Made by a program: the position numbers and the translations under genes
In this document: piece by piece, positions 9,237 through 17,701 of the stretch
How the letters are laid out: every line of letters starts with the position of its first letter
How positions within the stretch are numbered: position 1 is the stretch's first letter
Source: Paracoccus sp. MA
GTDB lineage: Bacteria; Pseudomonadota; Alphaproteobacteria; Rhodobacterales; Rhodobacteraceae
Direction of reading: 5' to 3'
NCBI RefSeq assembly: GCF_020990385.1
Contig: NZ_CP087598.1
Coordinates: 478,001 to 542,000, forward strand
DNA: 64,000 bases
The notes under the pieces: generated by a model
Told to the model about the DNA's origin: nothing
What the model saw: only the letters and a program-made list of their open reading frames with translations
Database searches by the model: none

Positions 9237-9769
9237 CAGGACGCCGCGCAGATGGCGCTGTCGGGCAGGCCCGCGGCCCCGGCGCGGATGGCGACCGGCC
9301 GGTCGGGCACGGTCAACTCGACGGCGAGCGGCTGGCCGGCAACCGTCAGCGGCCGGTGGTCGTTCGCGTTCAGCTCGACCCGCAGCCGGTCGCCGGGCGC
9401 GAGCGCGTCGAGGTGATGGGCCGGGCCGTAGAGCCGGGCGATCTTGCGGCCGTTCAGGTAAAGATGCGCGTGCCCCTCGCCGGGCCGGTCGGCCAGCCCG
9501 GCATGTTCGGGGGCGAAGCAGAAGCCGGGACTTTGCAGGAACAGGTTCCAGCCCGCGACGCTGTCGGGCTCCAGCCGGGCCGAGGCGGTGGCGCTGCCGG
9601 CGGGCAGGTCGATGGGCGCGCCGTGGTCATGCGCCGCGGCCTGCGCGCCATGGCCATGCGCGCCGTGGTCGTGGCCGTCCAGCGTGATGCCGTTGGCGGC
9701 GGCGATGACGAAGCCCATGCCGCCGCCGAAGATCAGGCCGATCAGCAGCATCGGGATCGAGCGATCCAT
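9236..9769 (-). CDS. His-rich membrane-anchored protein of the cbt operon, unknown function
   Basis: A 177-residue protein not assigned to a characterised family. It has an N-terminal membrane anchor (about residues 6-26, MLLIGLIFGGGMGFVIAAA) followed by a histidine cluster (His33, 35, 38, 40, 47, 49 within GHDHGAHGHG and AHDHG). A soluble domain at about residues 60-155 contains GHAHLYLNGRKIARLYG, HHLDALAPGD and VELNANDHRPLTVAG. The C-terminal domain is probably exported to the periplasm. It lies between cbtA and bluB under a cobalamin riboswitch, so a role in cobalt capture or delivery is a reasonable inference but unproven. Confidence 0.75.
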   Translation of the reverse strand: MDRSIPMLLIGLIFGGGMGFVIAAANGITLDGHDHGAHGHGAQAAAHDHGAPIDLPAGSATASARLEPDSVAGWNLFLQSPGFCFAPEHAGLADRPGEGHAHLYLNGRKIARLYGPAHHLDALAPGDRLRVELNANDHRPLTVAGQPLAVELTVPDRPVAIRAGAAGLPDSAICAAS

Positions 9770-9837
9770 GTCTGTCCCCCCGGTTCATGGAAAGGGCCGG
9801 GCACGGCTGCGCGCCCGGCCGGAAGGCTGCGGCCGGA

Positions 9838-10536
9838 TCAGGCGGCTTGCGGAAGGGGCGCGCGCTGCCCCTCGCGCTGCCAGAACCAGCCGGCCAGCAG
9901 GCCGAGCACCGCCCAGGCCAGGGCGCCGGCCCCCAGCGCGCGGCCGGCGAATTCGGCCGAAAGCTCGGGCGGGACCGGGCCGGCATAGCTGTCGGGCTGC
10001 GGCGCGCCGATCAGATGCGGCGCGAGGATCAGCACGATTGCCACGCCCCAGGCCGCCCAGCCCCTGCCAAAGGCGATCAGCCACAGCGCAAGCCCGGTGG
10101 CCAGCGCCGTGCCCAGCCACCAGATGGCGCGGATCTGCACATCGGCGGCGGCGACGCCCGGCACCTCGGGGGCAAGGCCGAAGGCGGGGGCGAGCTGCAT
10201 GGTCAGGTAGCCGGCAAGACCCCAAAGCAGCCCCTGCCGCGCCGTGACCGCATTGCCCTGCGATTCGGCAACCGCCATCAGCGCCACCAGCATCAGCCCG
10301 TAGCCGGCATAGACCAGCATGGTGAACAGCACCGAAAGCATGTTGCGGGTCCATTCGAAGGGGCCGAGATCCTGATGCGCGCTGACGGATTCGGCGCCGA
10401 AATGCGCCAGCTGCCCGGATTCGTAAAGCTCGGCATGCAGCAGCACCGGCTGCACGAACCAAAGCTGCAACAGGGCGGCAATCAGCCCCGTTGCAGCGCC
10501 AGCGATCAATCCGCTGGTCAGAATGCGCGAGAACAT
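9838..10536 (-). CDS. cbtA: CbtA family cobalt transporter subunit
   Basis: A 232-residue integral membrane protein with about five predicted helices: FSRILTSGLIAGAATGLIAA, MLSVLFTMLVYAGYGLMLVA, GLLWGLAGYLTMQLAP, WLGTALATGLALWLIAF and GALAWAVLGLLAGWFW. CbtA proteins are B12-regulated putative cobalt transporters found with CbtB. The hydrophilic loop after helix 1 has conserved His and acidic residues (LLHAELYESGQLAHFGAES). The start at 10536 is one base after the cbtB stop. Transport of cobalt is inferred from the family's riboswitch association rather than shown here. Confidence 0.88.
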   Translation of the reverse strand: MFSRILTSGLIAGAATGLIAALLQLWFVQPVLLHAELYESGQLAHFGAESVSAHQDLGPFEWTRNMLSVLFTMLVYAGYGLMLVALMAVAESQGNAVTARQGLLWGLAGYLTMQLAPAFGLAPEVPGVAAADVQIRAIWWLGTALATGLALWLIAFGRGWAAWGVAIVLILAPHLIGAPQPDSYAGPVPPELSAEFAGRALGAGALAWAVLGLLAGWFWQREGQRAPLPQAA

Positions 10537-10537
10537 G

Positions 10538-10714
10538 TCAGTGGCAGGGGAAGCCGGTGGCGTGACGCACGTCATGGGCAGCGTCATGCAGGGTTTCGGC
10601 CTGCACCAGCCCGGACATGAAGATCAGCCCGAAGCCGATGGCGAAGGCGGCGATGGCGGGAAACAGCACCGAGGCGCGGCTGGCCCCCGCGGCGGTCATG
10701 GGTTTTGCGGTCAT
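10538..10714 (-). CDS. cbtB: CbtB family cobalt transporter subunit
   Basis: A 58-residue protein with one membrane helix (about 16-36, VLFPAIAAFAIGFGLIFMSG) and the CbtB C-terminal signature HDAAHDVRHATGFPCH, a histidine motif with a terminal PCH that probably binds cobalt. It is the first gene after the second riboswitch and is directly followed by cbtA, the standard arrangement. Confidence 0.9.
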   Translation of the reverse strand: MTAKPMTAAGASRASVLFPAIAAFAIGFGLIFMSGLVQAETLHDAAHDVRHATGFPCH

Positions 10715-10761
10715 CCGCGACCCTTTCCTTATGTCGTCCAACCCGACGACGTTGCGGTTTT

Positions 10762-10945
10762 GCGCATCGGCAGGTCTCCTGGCTTGCGGGTCACGGCAGA
10801 CGCCCGCCTTCCCGGCCGGTTGGCCAGTGGCATGATGGGCGTCCGCTCTCCGCTTACAGTCGCGGGGGCGGCTGCGGATTTGGCCCCGGATGCCCCGGGC
10901 CGCACCGCATTCCCTTTTGGCCCCGGAAAGGGGCACCGATACACG
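10762..10945 (-). promoter_or_regulatory. Cobalamin riboswitch for the cbtB-cbtA-bluB operon
   Basis: On the minus strand: TATCGGTGCCCC, AAAAGGGAATGCGGTGCGG, CAGCCGCCCCCGCGACTGT with AAGCGGAGAG, GCCACTGG, CGGGAAGGCGGGC and the B12 box GCAAGCCAGGAGACCTGCC. This is a near-consensus element and better conserved than the one at 7347-7530. It ends about 50 bases before the cbtB start. Confidence 0.97.
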
Positions 10946-11012
10946 CATATGTTACCTGCGACGCCGCCGCGGCGGCAAGCGGAATCGAGGACCGGGCGGC
11001 GGGCCGGCGGGC

Positions 11013-11047
11013 GGCGCTGTCGCATGGGTATTTGGAGAACGAAGAAG
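11013..11047 (+). repeat. Dispersed extragenic repeat copy
   Basis: The core GGGTATTTGGAGAACGAAG followed by AAG (11026-11047) lies between the cbt riboswitch and the end of the next leftward gene. Its 5' half (11013-11034) is identical over 22 bases to the copy inside cobG. Confidence 0.6.
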
Positions 11048-11094
11048 ATGCCCGAGGGATCGCGCGGGGATCGAGGCAGGCGGGCTTGTCCGGA

Positions 11095-12147
11095 TCACGG
11101 GGCCGGCGGCCAGTCCAGATCGACCCAGACCAGCCGGTGCGCGGAAGCGGCCAGGGCGGCCTCGGCCAGCGGGCCCTCGGCCGGCCAGAACACGCCCGCG
11201 TCCAGCACCGTGAGGCCCTTGGCCGGCAGGACGTAATCGACGCGCAGGTTGCCGGGCGGCTTGTCGTCGGGCCAGTCGCCGGTATCCAGCGCCGGATCGC
11301 CCTTGTGGCGGTCGTTCACGCCGCCCTTTGCTGCCGCCCCGCCGGCGCTGCGGGGCCGGGGGTCGGTGACATGCGCCATGATCCGGGCCAGCGCCTCGGG
11401 CCGGCCCTCGCTGTCCATGGGGTCGAGGTTCAGGTTGCCGGCCAGCACGAAAGGGCCGCCCGGCAGGTGGTGCAGCCAGAAGGCCAGCTCGTCATGGTTG
11501 CGCCGGCCGTTCAGGTCCTCGGGCCCATCGAAGACCGGCGGCGTCGCGGACATGGCGAGCAGGTGCAGCGGGTTGCCCGCTACCGTCACCACCGCGTCCC
11601 AATGCGCGGTCGAGGACAGCCGGCGGATCGCCGCCACCTTCTCGGGCAGCGGCGGCATCAGGTGGCCGGGCAGGTCGCGCCACAGGACGCCGGTGTAATC
11701 CGTCACCGGCCCGATGGGATGGCGCGACAGGATCGCCATGCCGCCCTGGCCCGAGAATCTGCCATAGCCCTGCGCGTCGTCCGCCGTGCCCAGCCGCCCG
11801 TCGGCGTTCAGGTCCAGCCCGGTCGCCATGCCGGAATTCGGCCGCGCCGCGAAACGGTGCGGATAGTCCAGCCCGACCCGGGCCAGCCTTGCGGCAAAGG
11901 CGTCCAGCGCCCGGCCGTCCAGATCCCAGTCGAAATCGGTCAGCAGCAGGATGTCGGGCCGGGTCTCGGCCAGCACGGCGACGACCGCTGCGACCTGCGC
12001 ATCCTCGCGGCCGAGGTCGCGCAACAAAAGCCCCGGCCCGTCGCGCGACAGGTCGGGGCTGTAGGTGGCGATCCGCAAGGGCTCGGCATGGGCGGCGAGG
12101 CCAAGGACGGCCAGCAGGACCGCCCCGGCAAGCGCCCTTACACCCAA
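11095..12147 (-). CDS. Secreted endonuclease/exonuclease/phosphatase-family protein
   Basis: A 350-residue protein of the EEP (DNase I-like) superfamily. Recognisable elements are [14 protein letters not shown] at the start of the domain, [39 protein letters not shown] (the conserved GDxN-like strand, here with N) and [12 protein letters not shown] near the C-terminus. A signal peptide is likely ([20 protein letters not shown]), so it acts outside the cytoplasm. No in-frame ATG or GTG precedes the signal sequence; TTG at 12147, overlapping the leuD stop, is the best start. Substrate unknown. Confidence 0.75.
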   Translation of the reverse strand: MGVRALAGAVLLAVLGLAAHAEPLRIATYSPDLSRDGPGLLLRDLGREDAQVAAVVAVLAETRPDILLLTDFDWDLDGRALDAFAARLARVGLDYPHRFAARPNSGMATGLDLNADGRLGTADDAQGYGRFSGQGGMAILSRHPIGPVTDYTGVLWRDLPGHLMPPLPEKVAAIRRLSSTAHWDAVVTVAGNPLHLLAMSATPPVFDGPEDLNGRRNHDELAFWLHHLPGGPFVLAGNLNLDPMDSEGRPEALARIMAHVTDPRPRSAGGAAAKGGVNDRHKGDPALDTGDWPDDKPPGNLRVDYVLPAKGLTVLDAGVFWPAEGPLAEAALAASAHRLVWVDLDWPPAP

Positions 12148-12743
12148 GGCCGGCTCTGGGCCATCTGCGCCTCGAAGGTGTCGATGGCGCCGGCCTTTTC
12201 CATGGTCAGGCCGATATCGTCCAGCCCGTTCAGCAGGCAATGGCGGCGGAACGGGTCCAGCTCGAAGGGGAAGCTCTGCCCGTCCGAGGTGGTCACGGTC
12301 AGGTTTTCCAGGTCCACGGTCATGCGGGCATTGGCGCCTTTCTTCGCGTCCTCCATCAGCACCTCCACCACCTCGGGCGGCATGACGATGGGCAGGATGC
12401 CGTTCTTGAAGCAGTTGTTGTAGAAGATGTCGGCGAAGCTGGTGGAGATCACGCAGCGGATGCCGAAATCCAGCAGCGCCCAGGGCGCATGTTCGCGCGA
12501 CGAGCCGCAGCCGAAATTGTCGCCGGCGACGATGATCTGCGCCTCGCGGTAAGCCGGCTGGTTCAGCACGAAATCCGGGATCTCGTTGCCTTCGGCGTCG
12601 TAGCGCATCTCGTCGAACAGGTTCTTGCCCAGACCCGAGCGGTGGATCGTCTTCAGGAACTGTTTGGGGATGATCATGTCGGTGTCGATATTGACCAGCG
12701 GCATGGGCGCCGCGATGCCGGTCAGGGTGGTGAACTTGTCCAT
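12138..12743 (-). CDS. leuD: 3-Isopropylmalate dehydratase small subunit LeuD
   Basis: A 201-residue aconitase swivel-domain protein, which with LeuC isomerises 2- to 3-isopropylmalate in leucine synthesis. Motifs: [35 protein letters not shown] (the conserved [13 protein letters not shown] loop) and [17 protein letters not shown]. Full length for the family. leuC lies on the same strand but is separated by an opposite-strand gene at 12815-13417. The next leftward gene begins inside its stop region. Confidence 0.97.
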   Translation of the reverse strand: MDKFTTLTGIAAPMPLVNIDTDMIIPKQFLKTIHRSGLGKNLFDEMRYDAEGNEIPDFVLNQPAYREAQIIVAGDNFGCGSSREHAPWALLDFGIRCVISTSFADIFYNNCFKNGILPIVMPPEVVEVLMEDAKKGANARMTVDLENLTVTTSDGQSFPFELDPFRRHCLLNGLDDIGLTMEKAGAIDTFEAQMAQSRPWV

Positions 12744-12814
12744 GTCTTGATCCTCGCAGAATTGACTTGGGGCGCGCGCGCCCGTTAACCGAGACCCGAG
12801 CGGCGCCTGGCGCC

Positions 12815-13417
12815 ATGGCTATACGGGTCTTGCTGATGTTTTTCGGGTTTTCGAGTTTCGCCGCCCTGCGCGCCTGCATCGCGCGCGACTGGACGCCGCA
12901 GATCGGCGATCCCGAGATCACCGGCTGGCTGACGGTGCTCTCGTATCTTGTCTGCCTGTTCCTGGCGGTGAAGGTGCTGCGCCGCCGGCCGGCCGGCGCG
13001 GCGCGCGGGCTGTGGCTGGCGATCGCCGGGCTGATGGCGTTCCTGGCGCTGAACAAGCAGCTTGACCTGCAGACGGCGCTGACTGCCACCGGACGCTGCA
13101 TGGCCCGGGCGCAAGGCTGGTACGACAGCCGCTACCTGGTGCAGCTGGCCTTTATCGCCGGGCTGGTGCTGGGCGTGGCGGTTGCGCTGATCTGGGCGAC
13201 GAAGGCCCTGCGCGGGCACATGCGCCGCAACGGCCTTGCCCTGCTGGGGCTGGCCGTGCTGTGCGGTTTCGTGCTGGTGCGCGCGGTGGGTTTCCATCAT
13301 GTCGATATGCTCATCAGCATGGATTTCGCGAACCTCAAGTTCAACTTCTGGTTCGAGAATGCCGGGCTGGTGCTGATCGCGATCAACGCCCTGCTGCTTC
13401 TGCGGCGGGGCCGCTAG
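12815..13417 (+). CDS. Putative integral membrane protein between leuD and leuC
   Basis: A 200-residue protein with about five hydrophobic segments: [93 protein letters not shown] and [17 protein letters not shown]. The motifs [12 protein letters not shown] and [12 protein letters not shown] look like conserved inter-helix loops. No function can be assigned. The ATG at 12815 is preferred because the longer reading starts in a basic, non-hydrophobic run. It is transcribed against leuC and leuD. Confidence 0.7.
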   Translation: MAIRVLLMFFGFSSFAALRACIARDWTPQIGDPEITGWLTVLSYLVCLFLAVKVLRRRPAGAARGLWLAIAGLMAFLALNKQLDLQTALTATGRCMARAQGWYDSRYLVQLAFIAGLVLGVAVALIWATKALRGHMRRNGLALLGLAVLCGFVLVRAVGFHHVDMLISMDFANLKFNFWFENAGLVLIAINALLLLRRGR

Positions 13418-13427
13418 GGGCCCCGCC
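13404..13427. terminator. Hairpin between convergent membrane gene and leuC
   Basis: A perfect 9-bp stem GGCGGGGCC / GGCCCCGCC with a six-base loop. The left arm spans the end of the rightward gene, including its stop. The hairpin ends eight bases from the leuC stop. No long T-run follows, so it may be a bidirectional pause or processing structure. Confidence 0.55.
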
Positions 13428-13434
13428 CGAAGCA

Positions 13435-14871
13435 TCAGACGGTTTCCGCCAGAAGCTCGCGCACGTCGGTCAGGTGGCCCTTGATGCCCGCCGCCGCCGC
13501 CATGACCGGCGACATCAGATGCGTGCGGCCGCCGCGGCCCATGCGTCCCTCGAAATTGCGGTTCGAGGTCGCGGCGCAGCGTTCGCCCGGCGCCAGCTGG
13601 TCGGGGTTCATGCCCAGGCACATCGAGCAGCCGGCCAGACGCCATTCGAAGCCGGCGTCGATGAAGATCTTGTCCAGGCCCTCTTCCTCGGCCTGCATGC
13701 GCACCAGGCCCGAGCCCGGCACGACCATGCCGCGCACGCCCGGCGCCAGCCTGTGGCCCTTGAGGATGCCGGCGGCGGCGCGCAGGTCCTCGATCCGGCC
13801 GTTGGTGCAGGAACCGATGAAGACCGCGTCGATCTTGATCTGGTTCAGCGGGGTGCCCGGCTTCAGGCCCATGTAGTCGAGGCTGCGGCGCGCGGCCTCG
13901 ACCTTGCCGCCCTCGAAATCCTCGGGGGCGGGAACCGTGCCGGTGATCGGCAGCACGTCCTCGGGCGAGGTGCCCCAGGTCACCACCGGGGCGATGTCCT
14001 CGCCGCGGATGGTGACGACCTTGTCCCAATGCGCGCCCTCGTCGCTGAAGAGGGTCTTCCACCAGCTGACCGCGGCCTCCCAGGCGGCGCCTTTCGGGGC
14101 ATGGGGGCGGCCCTTGCAATAGTCGAAGGTCTTTTCGTCCGGGGCGATCAGGCCGGCGCGGGCGCCGCCCTCGATGGCCATGTTGCAGACGGTCATGCGG
14201 CCTTCCATCGACAGGTCGCGGATCGCCTCGCCGCAATATTCGATGACATAGCCGGTGCCGCCGGCGGTGCCGGTCTTGCCGATCACCGCCAGCGTGATGT
14301 CCTTGGCGGTGACGCCGGGACGCAGCTTGCCAGTGATTTCCACCTTCATGTTCTTGGATTTCTTCTGGATCAGCGTCTGGGTGGCCAGGACGTGTTCCAC
14401 TTCCGAGGTGCCGATGCCATGCGCCAGCGCGCCGAAGGCGCCATGCGTCGCGGTGTGGCTGTCGCCGCAGACGACCGTCATGCCGGGCAGGGTCCAGCCC
14501 TGTTCCGGCCCGACGATATGGACGATGCCCTGGCGGATGTCGTTCATCGGGTAATAGTTCAGCCCGAATTCGCGGGCGTTCTTGTCCAGTTCCGCGACCT
14601 GGATGCGGCCCTCGGGGTTCTCGATGCCGTCCACGCGGTCGGCGGTGGTGGGCACGTTGTGGTCCGGCACGGCGATGGTCTGGTCGGGGCGGCGCACCTT
14701 GCGGCCGGCCATGCGCAGGCCCTCGAAGGCCTGGGGCGAGGTCACCTCATGCACCAGGTGGCGGTCGATATAGAGGATGCAGGTGCCGTCGTCGGAACGC
14801 TCGACCACATGGGCGTCGAAGATCTTGTCGTAGAGGGTGCGGGGCGCGCCCGCGTTCGTGTTGCCGGTCAT
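13435..14871 (-). CDS. leuC: 3-Isopropylmalate dehydratase large subunit LeuC
   Basis: A 478-residue aconitase-family protein, the length of bacterial LeuC. The start is confirmed by [32 protein letters not shown] is the conserved substrate/cluster region. The Fe4S4 ligands are the cysteines of [14 protein letters not shown] and [13 protein letters not shown]. Works with LeuD. It is preceded by a 290-bp leader containing a small reading frame and a hairpin. Confidence 0.97.
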   Translation of the reverse strand: MTGNTNAGAPRTLYDKIFDAHVVERSDDGTCILYIDRHLVHEVTSPQAFEGLRMAGRKVRRPDQTIAVPDHNVPTTADRVDGIENPEGRIQVAELDKNAREFGLNYYPMNDIRQGIVHIVGPEQGWTLPGMTVVCGDSHTATHGAFGALAHGIGTSEVEHVLATQTLIQKKSKNMKVEITGKLRPGVTAKDITLAVIGKTGTAGGTGYVIEYCGEAIRDLSMEGRMTVCNMAIEGGARAGLIAPDEKTFDYCKGRPHAPKGAAWEAAVSWWKTLFSDEGAHWDKVVTIRGEDIAPVVTWGTSPEDVLPITGTVPAPEDFEGGKVEAARRSLDYMGLKPGTPLNQIKIDAVFIGSCTNGRIEDLRAAAGILKGHRLAPGVRGMVVPGSGLVRMQAEEEGLDKIFIDAGFEWRLAGCSMCLGMNPDQLAPGERCAATSNRNFEGRMGRGGRTHLMSPVMAAAAGIKGHLTDVRELLAETV

Positions 14872-14930
14872 GGCTGTCTCTTTTCTGGAAGACTAGCTGG
14901 GAAAGGGCGGAGGGGCCGCAACCTGCGGCA

Positions 14931-14948
14931 GGGCGCGCAAAGGCGCCC
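14931..14948 (-). promoter_or_regulatory. Hairpin in the leuC leader
   Basis: Stem GGGCGC / GCGCCC with loop GCAAAG, placed between the end of a small reading frame (14956) and the leuC start (14871). It could be part of an attenuation mechanism, but no clear competing hairpin or T-run was seen. Confidence 0.3.
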
Positions 14949-14955
14949 GCCGTCG

Positions 14956-15048
14956 TCAAAGTCGGGCGGTGACGGACAGGCTTTCGCCGTAGAACCGGCC
15001 CGGCAGGCGGGCGCGGTCGTGAATGTCGAAATAGACGAATCCTCGCAT
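14956..15048 (-). CDS. Possible 30-residue leader peptide upstream of leuC
   Basis: The reading frame encodes MRGFVYFDIHDRARLPGR followed by FYGESLSVTARL and stops 84 bases before leuC. Third positions are GC-rich like real genes here. It has only three leucines, so it is not a typical leucine attenuator peptide, and no good ribosome-binding site was seen. Treat as a candidate. Confidence 0.3.
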   Translation of the reverse strand: MRGFVYFDIHDRARLPGRFYGESLSVTARL

Positions 15049-15163
15049 GACAGCAGTAATAGGTCGATTTCACGTCATATTCAATATCGCCACACGGTCC
15101 TGTTAATTCCAAGTTGAGAAATGGCCCCTATTTTCTACGCAAGGAACAAGAAAGGGACCGATC

Positions 15164-15397
15164 ATGCTGATTCGCATCATCCTGCGGACGATTCCCCTGC
15201 TCTGCGTGGCCGCCTTTGCGCTGGCCGTGGGCCTGGAACAGGACCGGCCGGGCCCGGCGCAGGGGGTGGCGGGGGCCGAAACCCGGCAGCTGGCCTGGGG
15301 TGCCGGGCAGGTGCGATGCGTCGATCCCTGGGGGAATCTGCCGCTTTCCGCCTGTTCCTCGGCCGAGCCCGCCAGAAATCCGCCGCCGCCACATTGA
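15164..15397 (+). CDS. Small exported hypothetical protein
   Basis: A 77-residue reading frame preceded by AAGAAAGGGAC. The N-terminus IRIILRTIPLLCVAAFALAV is a signal peptide or membrane anchor. The remainder is short, with two cysteines (RCVDPWGNLPLSACSS) and a proline-rich end. No family recognised. It lies in the interval between the leuC leader and rsfS. Confidence 0.55.
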   Translation: MLIRIILRTIPLLCVAAFALAVGLEQDRPGPAQGVAGAETRQLAWGAGQVRCVDPWGNLPLSACSSAEPARNPPPPH

Positions 15398-15473
15398 GCA
15401 GGCGCGATTCCGTGCTACATTACTAGGGCCCCGGCGCCGGGGGAGATCGGCGTGATGACCGGAGGATGAACCC

Positions 15474-15929
15474 CTGTCCAATACCGTCTCGCCGGCTTCT
15501 GCGCCGGCTGCGACCACCGCGGAGTCCGGGCTGACGAGCGATCAGCTACTGGGCCGCATTCTTGCCTCTCTTGACGACGACAAGGCCGAAGATGTCGTGA
15601 CCATCGACCTGCGCGGCCGCTCGGCTATGGCCGATCACATGGTGATCGCCTCGGGCCGCAACGCGCGGCAGGTGGCCTCGATCGCCGAAAAGCTGGTCGA
15701 GCGCCTGAAAGAGCAGACCGGCCGCTCGGCCCGGATCGAGGGCAAGGAAACCGGCGATTGGGTGCTGATCGACACCGACGACGTGATCGTCCATGTCTTC
15801 CGTCCCGAAGTCCGGGAATTCTACCAGCTGGAAAAGATGTGGATGCCGGCCGACGCGCTGCGCTCGGCCACGCTTGACCGGATGCGTGCTGAACACGCGG
15901 CCGAAGAGGCCCGCAAGACCCAGAACTGA
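15474..15929 (+). CDS. rsfS: Ribosome silencing factor RsfS (probable CTG start)
   Basis: Encodes the RsfS/YbeB/Iojap domain: LLGRILASLDDDKAEDVV, IDLRGRSAMADHMVIASG, RNARQVASIAEKLVERL, WVLIDTDDVIVHVFRPEVRE and FYQLEKMWMPA. RsfS binds ribosomal protein L14 and blocks subunit joining in starvation. The conserved first helix lies upstream of the first GTG (15597), and no ATG, GTG or TTG exists in frame between the upstream stop and that helix. CTG at 15474 follows GGAGGA with seven bases spacing and gives 151 residues. Alternatively a one-base error hides an ATG (15466 is out of frame). rlmH follows three bases later, the usual pairing. Confidence 0.85.
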   Translation: MSNTVSPASAPAATTAESGLTSDQLLGRILASLDDDKAEDVVTIDLRGRSAMADHMVIASGRNARQVASIAEKLVERLKEQTGRSARIEGKETGDWVLIDTDDVIVHVFRPEVREFYQLEKMWMPADALRSATLDRMRAEHAAEEARKTQN

Positions 15930-15932
15930 CCC

Positions 15933-16400
15933 ATGCGCATGGTCATTGCCGCGGTCGGGCGGCTGCGGCAGGGCCCCGAGGCGAAGCTGATCGCCGATTA
16001 CCTGGACCGTCAGGCCAAGGCGGGCCGCAGCCTGGGCCTGCCCCCCGTGACGCTGGCCGAGGTCGAGGACCGGCGCGGCGGCGGCATGGCGGCCGAGGCG
16101 GCGCTGCTGGCCAGGGCCGTCCCCGACGGCGCGGCCCTGGTGGTGCTGGACGAGCGCGGCCAGATGCTCAGCTCTCCGGAATTCGCGGCGCGAATCGCCG
16201 GCTGGCGCGACCAGGCCCGGGATGTGGCCTTCGTGATCGGCGGCGCGGATGGCATCGACCCCGGCCTGCGCGACCGGGCCGACCTGGCGATCAGCTTCGG
16301 CCGCATGGTCTGGCCGCATATGCTGGTCCGCGTCATGCTGGCCGAGCAGATCTATCGCGCCACCACCATCCTCGCCGGCAGCCCCTATCATCGCGAATGA
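15933..16400 (+). CDS. rlmH: 23S rRNA (pseudouridine1915-N3)-methyltransferase RlmH
   Basis: A 155-residue SPOUT methyltransferase. VIGGADGIDPGLRDRADLA and the C-terminal YRATTILAGSPYHRE form the trefoil-knot SAM site of RlmH, which methylates pseudouridine 1915 in helix 69. LVVLDERGQMLSSPEFA is the third family motif. Standard rsfS-rlmH operon. Confidence 0.96.
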   Translation: MRMVIAAVGRLRQGPEAKLIADYLDRQAKAGRSLGLPPVTLAEVEDRRGGGMAAEAALLARAVPDGAALVVLDERGQMLSSPEFAARIAGWRDQARDVAFVIGGADGIDPGLRDRADLAISFGRMVWPHMLVRVMLAEQIYRATTILAGSPYHRE

Positions 16401-16453
16401 GTGCAACGCCTTTGAACGATTAAGTTTTTAGGCAGAATGCCGGGAGGGCCCAG

Positions 16454-17050
16454 GTGAATTTCCCAGACCTCTCTGCTAGGATGGGCCATCAAGGTCATCA
16501 GTTTCCGGGGTATGTCATGATCCCAATCGTCAATCAGATCCACAGCCGGGCCGGCCCCGCCACCCCCCAGGCGGCGCGAGAGGTCGAGGTCGTCGGTCCA
16601 ACCATCGCCCGCGCCCAGCCCGAAGTGCCGGTGGTCGAGGAATCCGGTGCCGTCGCCGGCGACGTGCCGCTTGGGCGCGGAGGCATCGACCGCTCGCAGC
16701 AGACCGAAGCGGCCCCGCCCCGGCGGCAGGCCGTCAAGCCGGCCAGGGCGGCCGAGGATATGGACGGCCCCCAGGATCGCGCCGTGTTCCGTGCCAAGGT
16801 GATCAGGTTCCTGACCGCGATCTATGGCGATGACGAATCCTTTCGGCGGGCGCTGAAACTCGGCACCATCGTGATCCGCGCCGCCGAGGATCCGCCCGAC
16901 CCCGAATTGCGGCCCGAGCTTTCCCTTGCGATCTATCGTCATGGCGCAGAGCAGGCGGATCCGCCTGCCGAGCCTCTGCCCGAGCGCAGCTCAGGCGGCC
17001 AGCCCCAAGCTGTCGGCGCGACCGATTTCATCGCCTGGTGGCCGAAATAG
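16454..17050 (+). CDS. Hypothetical protein with a conserved-looking C-terminal helix region
   Basis: A 198-residue frame whose GTG start follows GGGAGGG with five bases spacing; ATG at 16517 (177 residues) is an alternative. The N-terminal two thirds are low-complexity and rich in Ala, Pro, Val and Glu. About residues 105-160 (DRAVFRAKVIRFLTAIYGDD and FRRALKLGTIVIRAAED) look like a small helical domain. No family recognised and no membrane segment or signal peptide. It stands at the edge of a 650-bp stretch without genes. Confidence 0.5.
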   Translation: MNFPDLSARMGHQGHQFPGYVMIPIVNQIHSRAGPATPQAAREVEVVGPTIARAQPEVPVVEESGAVAGDVPLGRGGIDRSQQTEAAPPRRQAVKPARAAEDMDGPQDRAVFRAKVIRFLTAIYGDDESFRRALKLGTIVIRAAEDPPDPELRPELSLAIYRHGAEQADPPAEPLPERSSGGQPQAVGATDFIAWWPK

Positions 17051-17701
17051 CGACGGTTGCAGTCGACGCGTCCGGAATTGCGTTGCCCGGCACCGTCGCA
17101 GCCCGAATGGCAGCGGCGAGCGGGTGGCGGCTGTCATGGCTCGCCGACTGAAATCAGGCGGTGCACAGGGGGCACTGGGCTGGACCGGGTGACGGTCGAT
17201 TGCCGGCGCAATTTCGAGATCACGGCTCGCCCGGGCGTCACAGGCGGTCGACAGGTTCGCCCGAGCAGGTTTGCGGCGAACGGGTTTGCGGCGTATCCCG
17301 CTCTGGGGCTCGGCCGGAGTAGAAGCCTTAACTGTCTGCTGAAAAAGTCCACGCGTGGGGACAGCCTGCGCCAGGAACCAGAAAACCCGCCTCAGACACG
17401 GCCGGAAATTCCCGATGCTGAGGCGGATCTTCACCAGCTCCGGAACGATTTCCGGCACCATAGCCTTTTCAGAGTTTTCCAGCGGCCTTTTAACGGTTTT
17501 ACTGCGCCGGTGCGACGCGATGGTCGCAGGCTCGCCCGTTGCCGGCCTTGCGGTTCGCCGCAAGAGCGGGCCAGGCGGCGAGGCGCGGCGGCCGGGCTTC
17601 GGCTCGGCGCATCGCCGTCGGCGGGACATAGCCGGAGCGAGGCGTCCGTCGGGCCCGAAAGCGAAGGCCCTCGAGGGGCTGCCGGCGCAAGGGGTCCCCC
17701 G
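17051..17701. other. 650-bp stretch with no convincing gene; several hairpins and locally lower GC
   Basis: No reading frame has a start, ribosome-binding site and recognisable protein together. It contains an AT-richer patch around 17340-17510 unlike its neighbours, an inverted repeat CGCCTCAG (17388-17395) / CTGAGGCG (17418-17425), CCGGAA-CGAT-TTCCGG close by, and a perfect CTTGCGG-TTCG-CCGCAAG hairpin (17547-17564). The minus strand reads ACTTTTTCAGCAGAC near 17340, resembling the ends of some insertion sequences, but no matching second end or transposase was found. Confidence 0.5.

Noticed and set aside
17320..17520. Insertion sequence
   Set aside because: Only one end-like motif was seen; no transposase frame, no second terminal repeat and no target duplication, so it is listed as an unexplained stretch.
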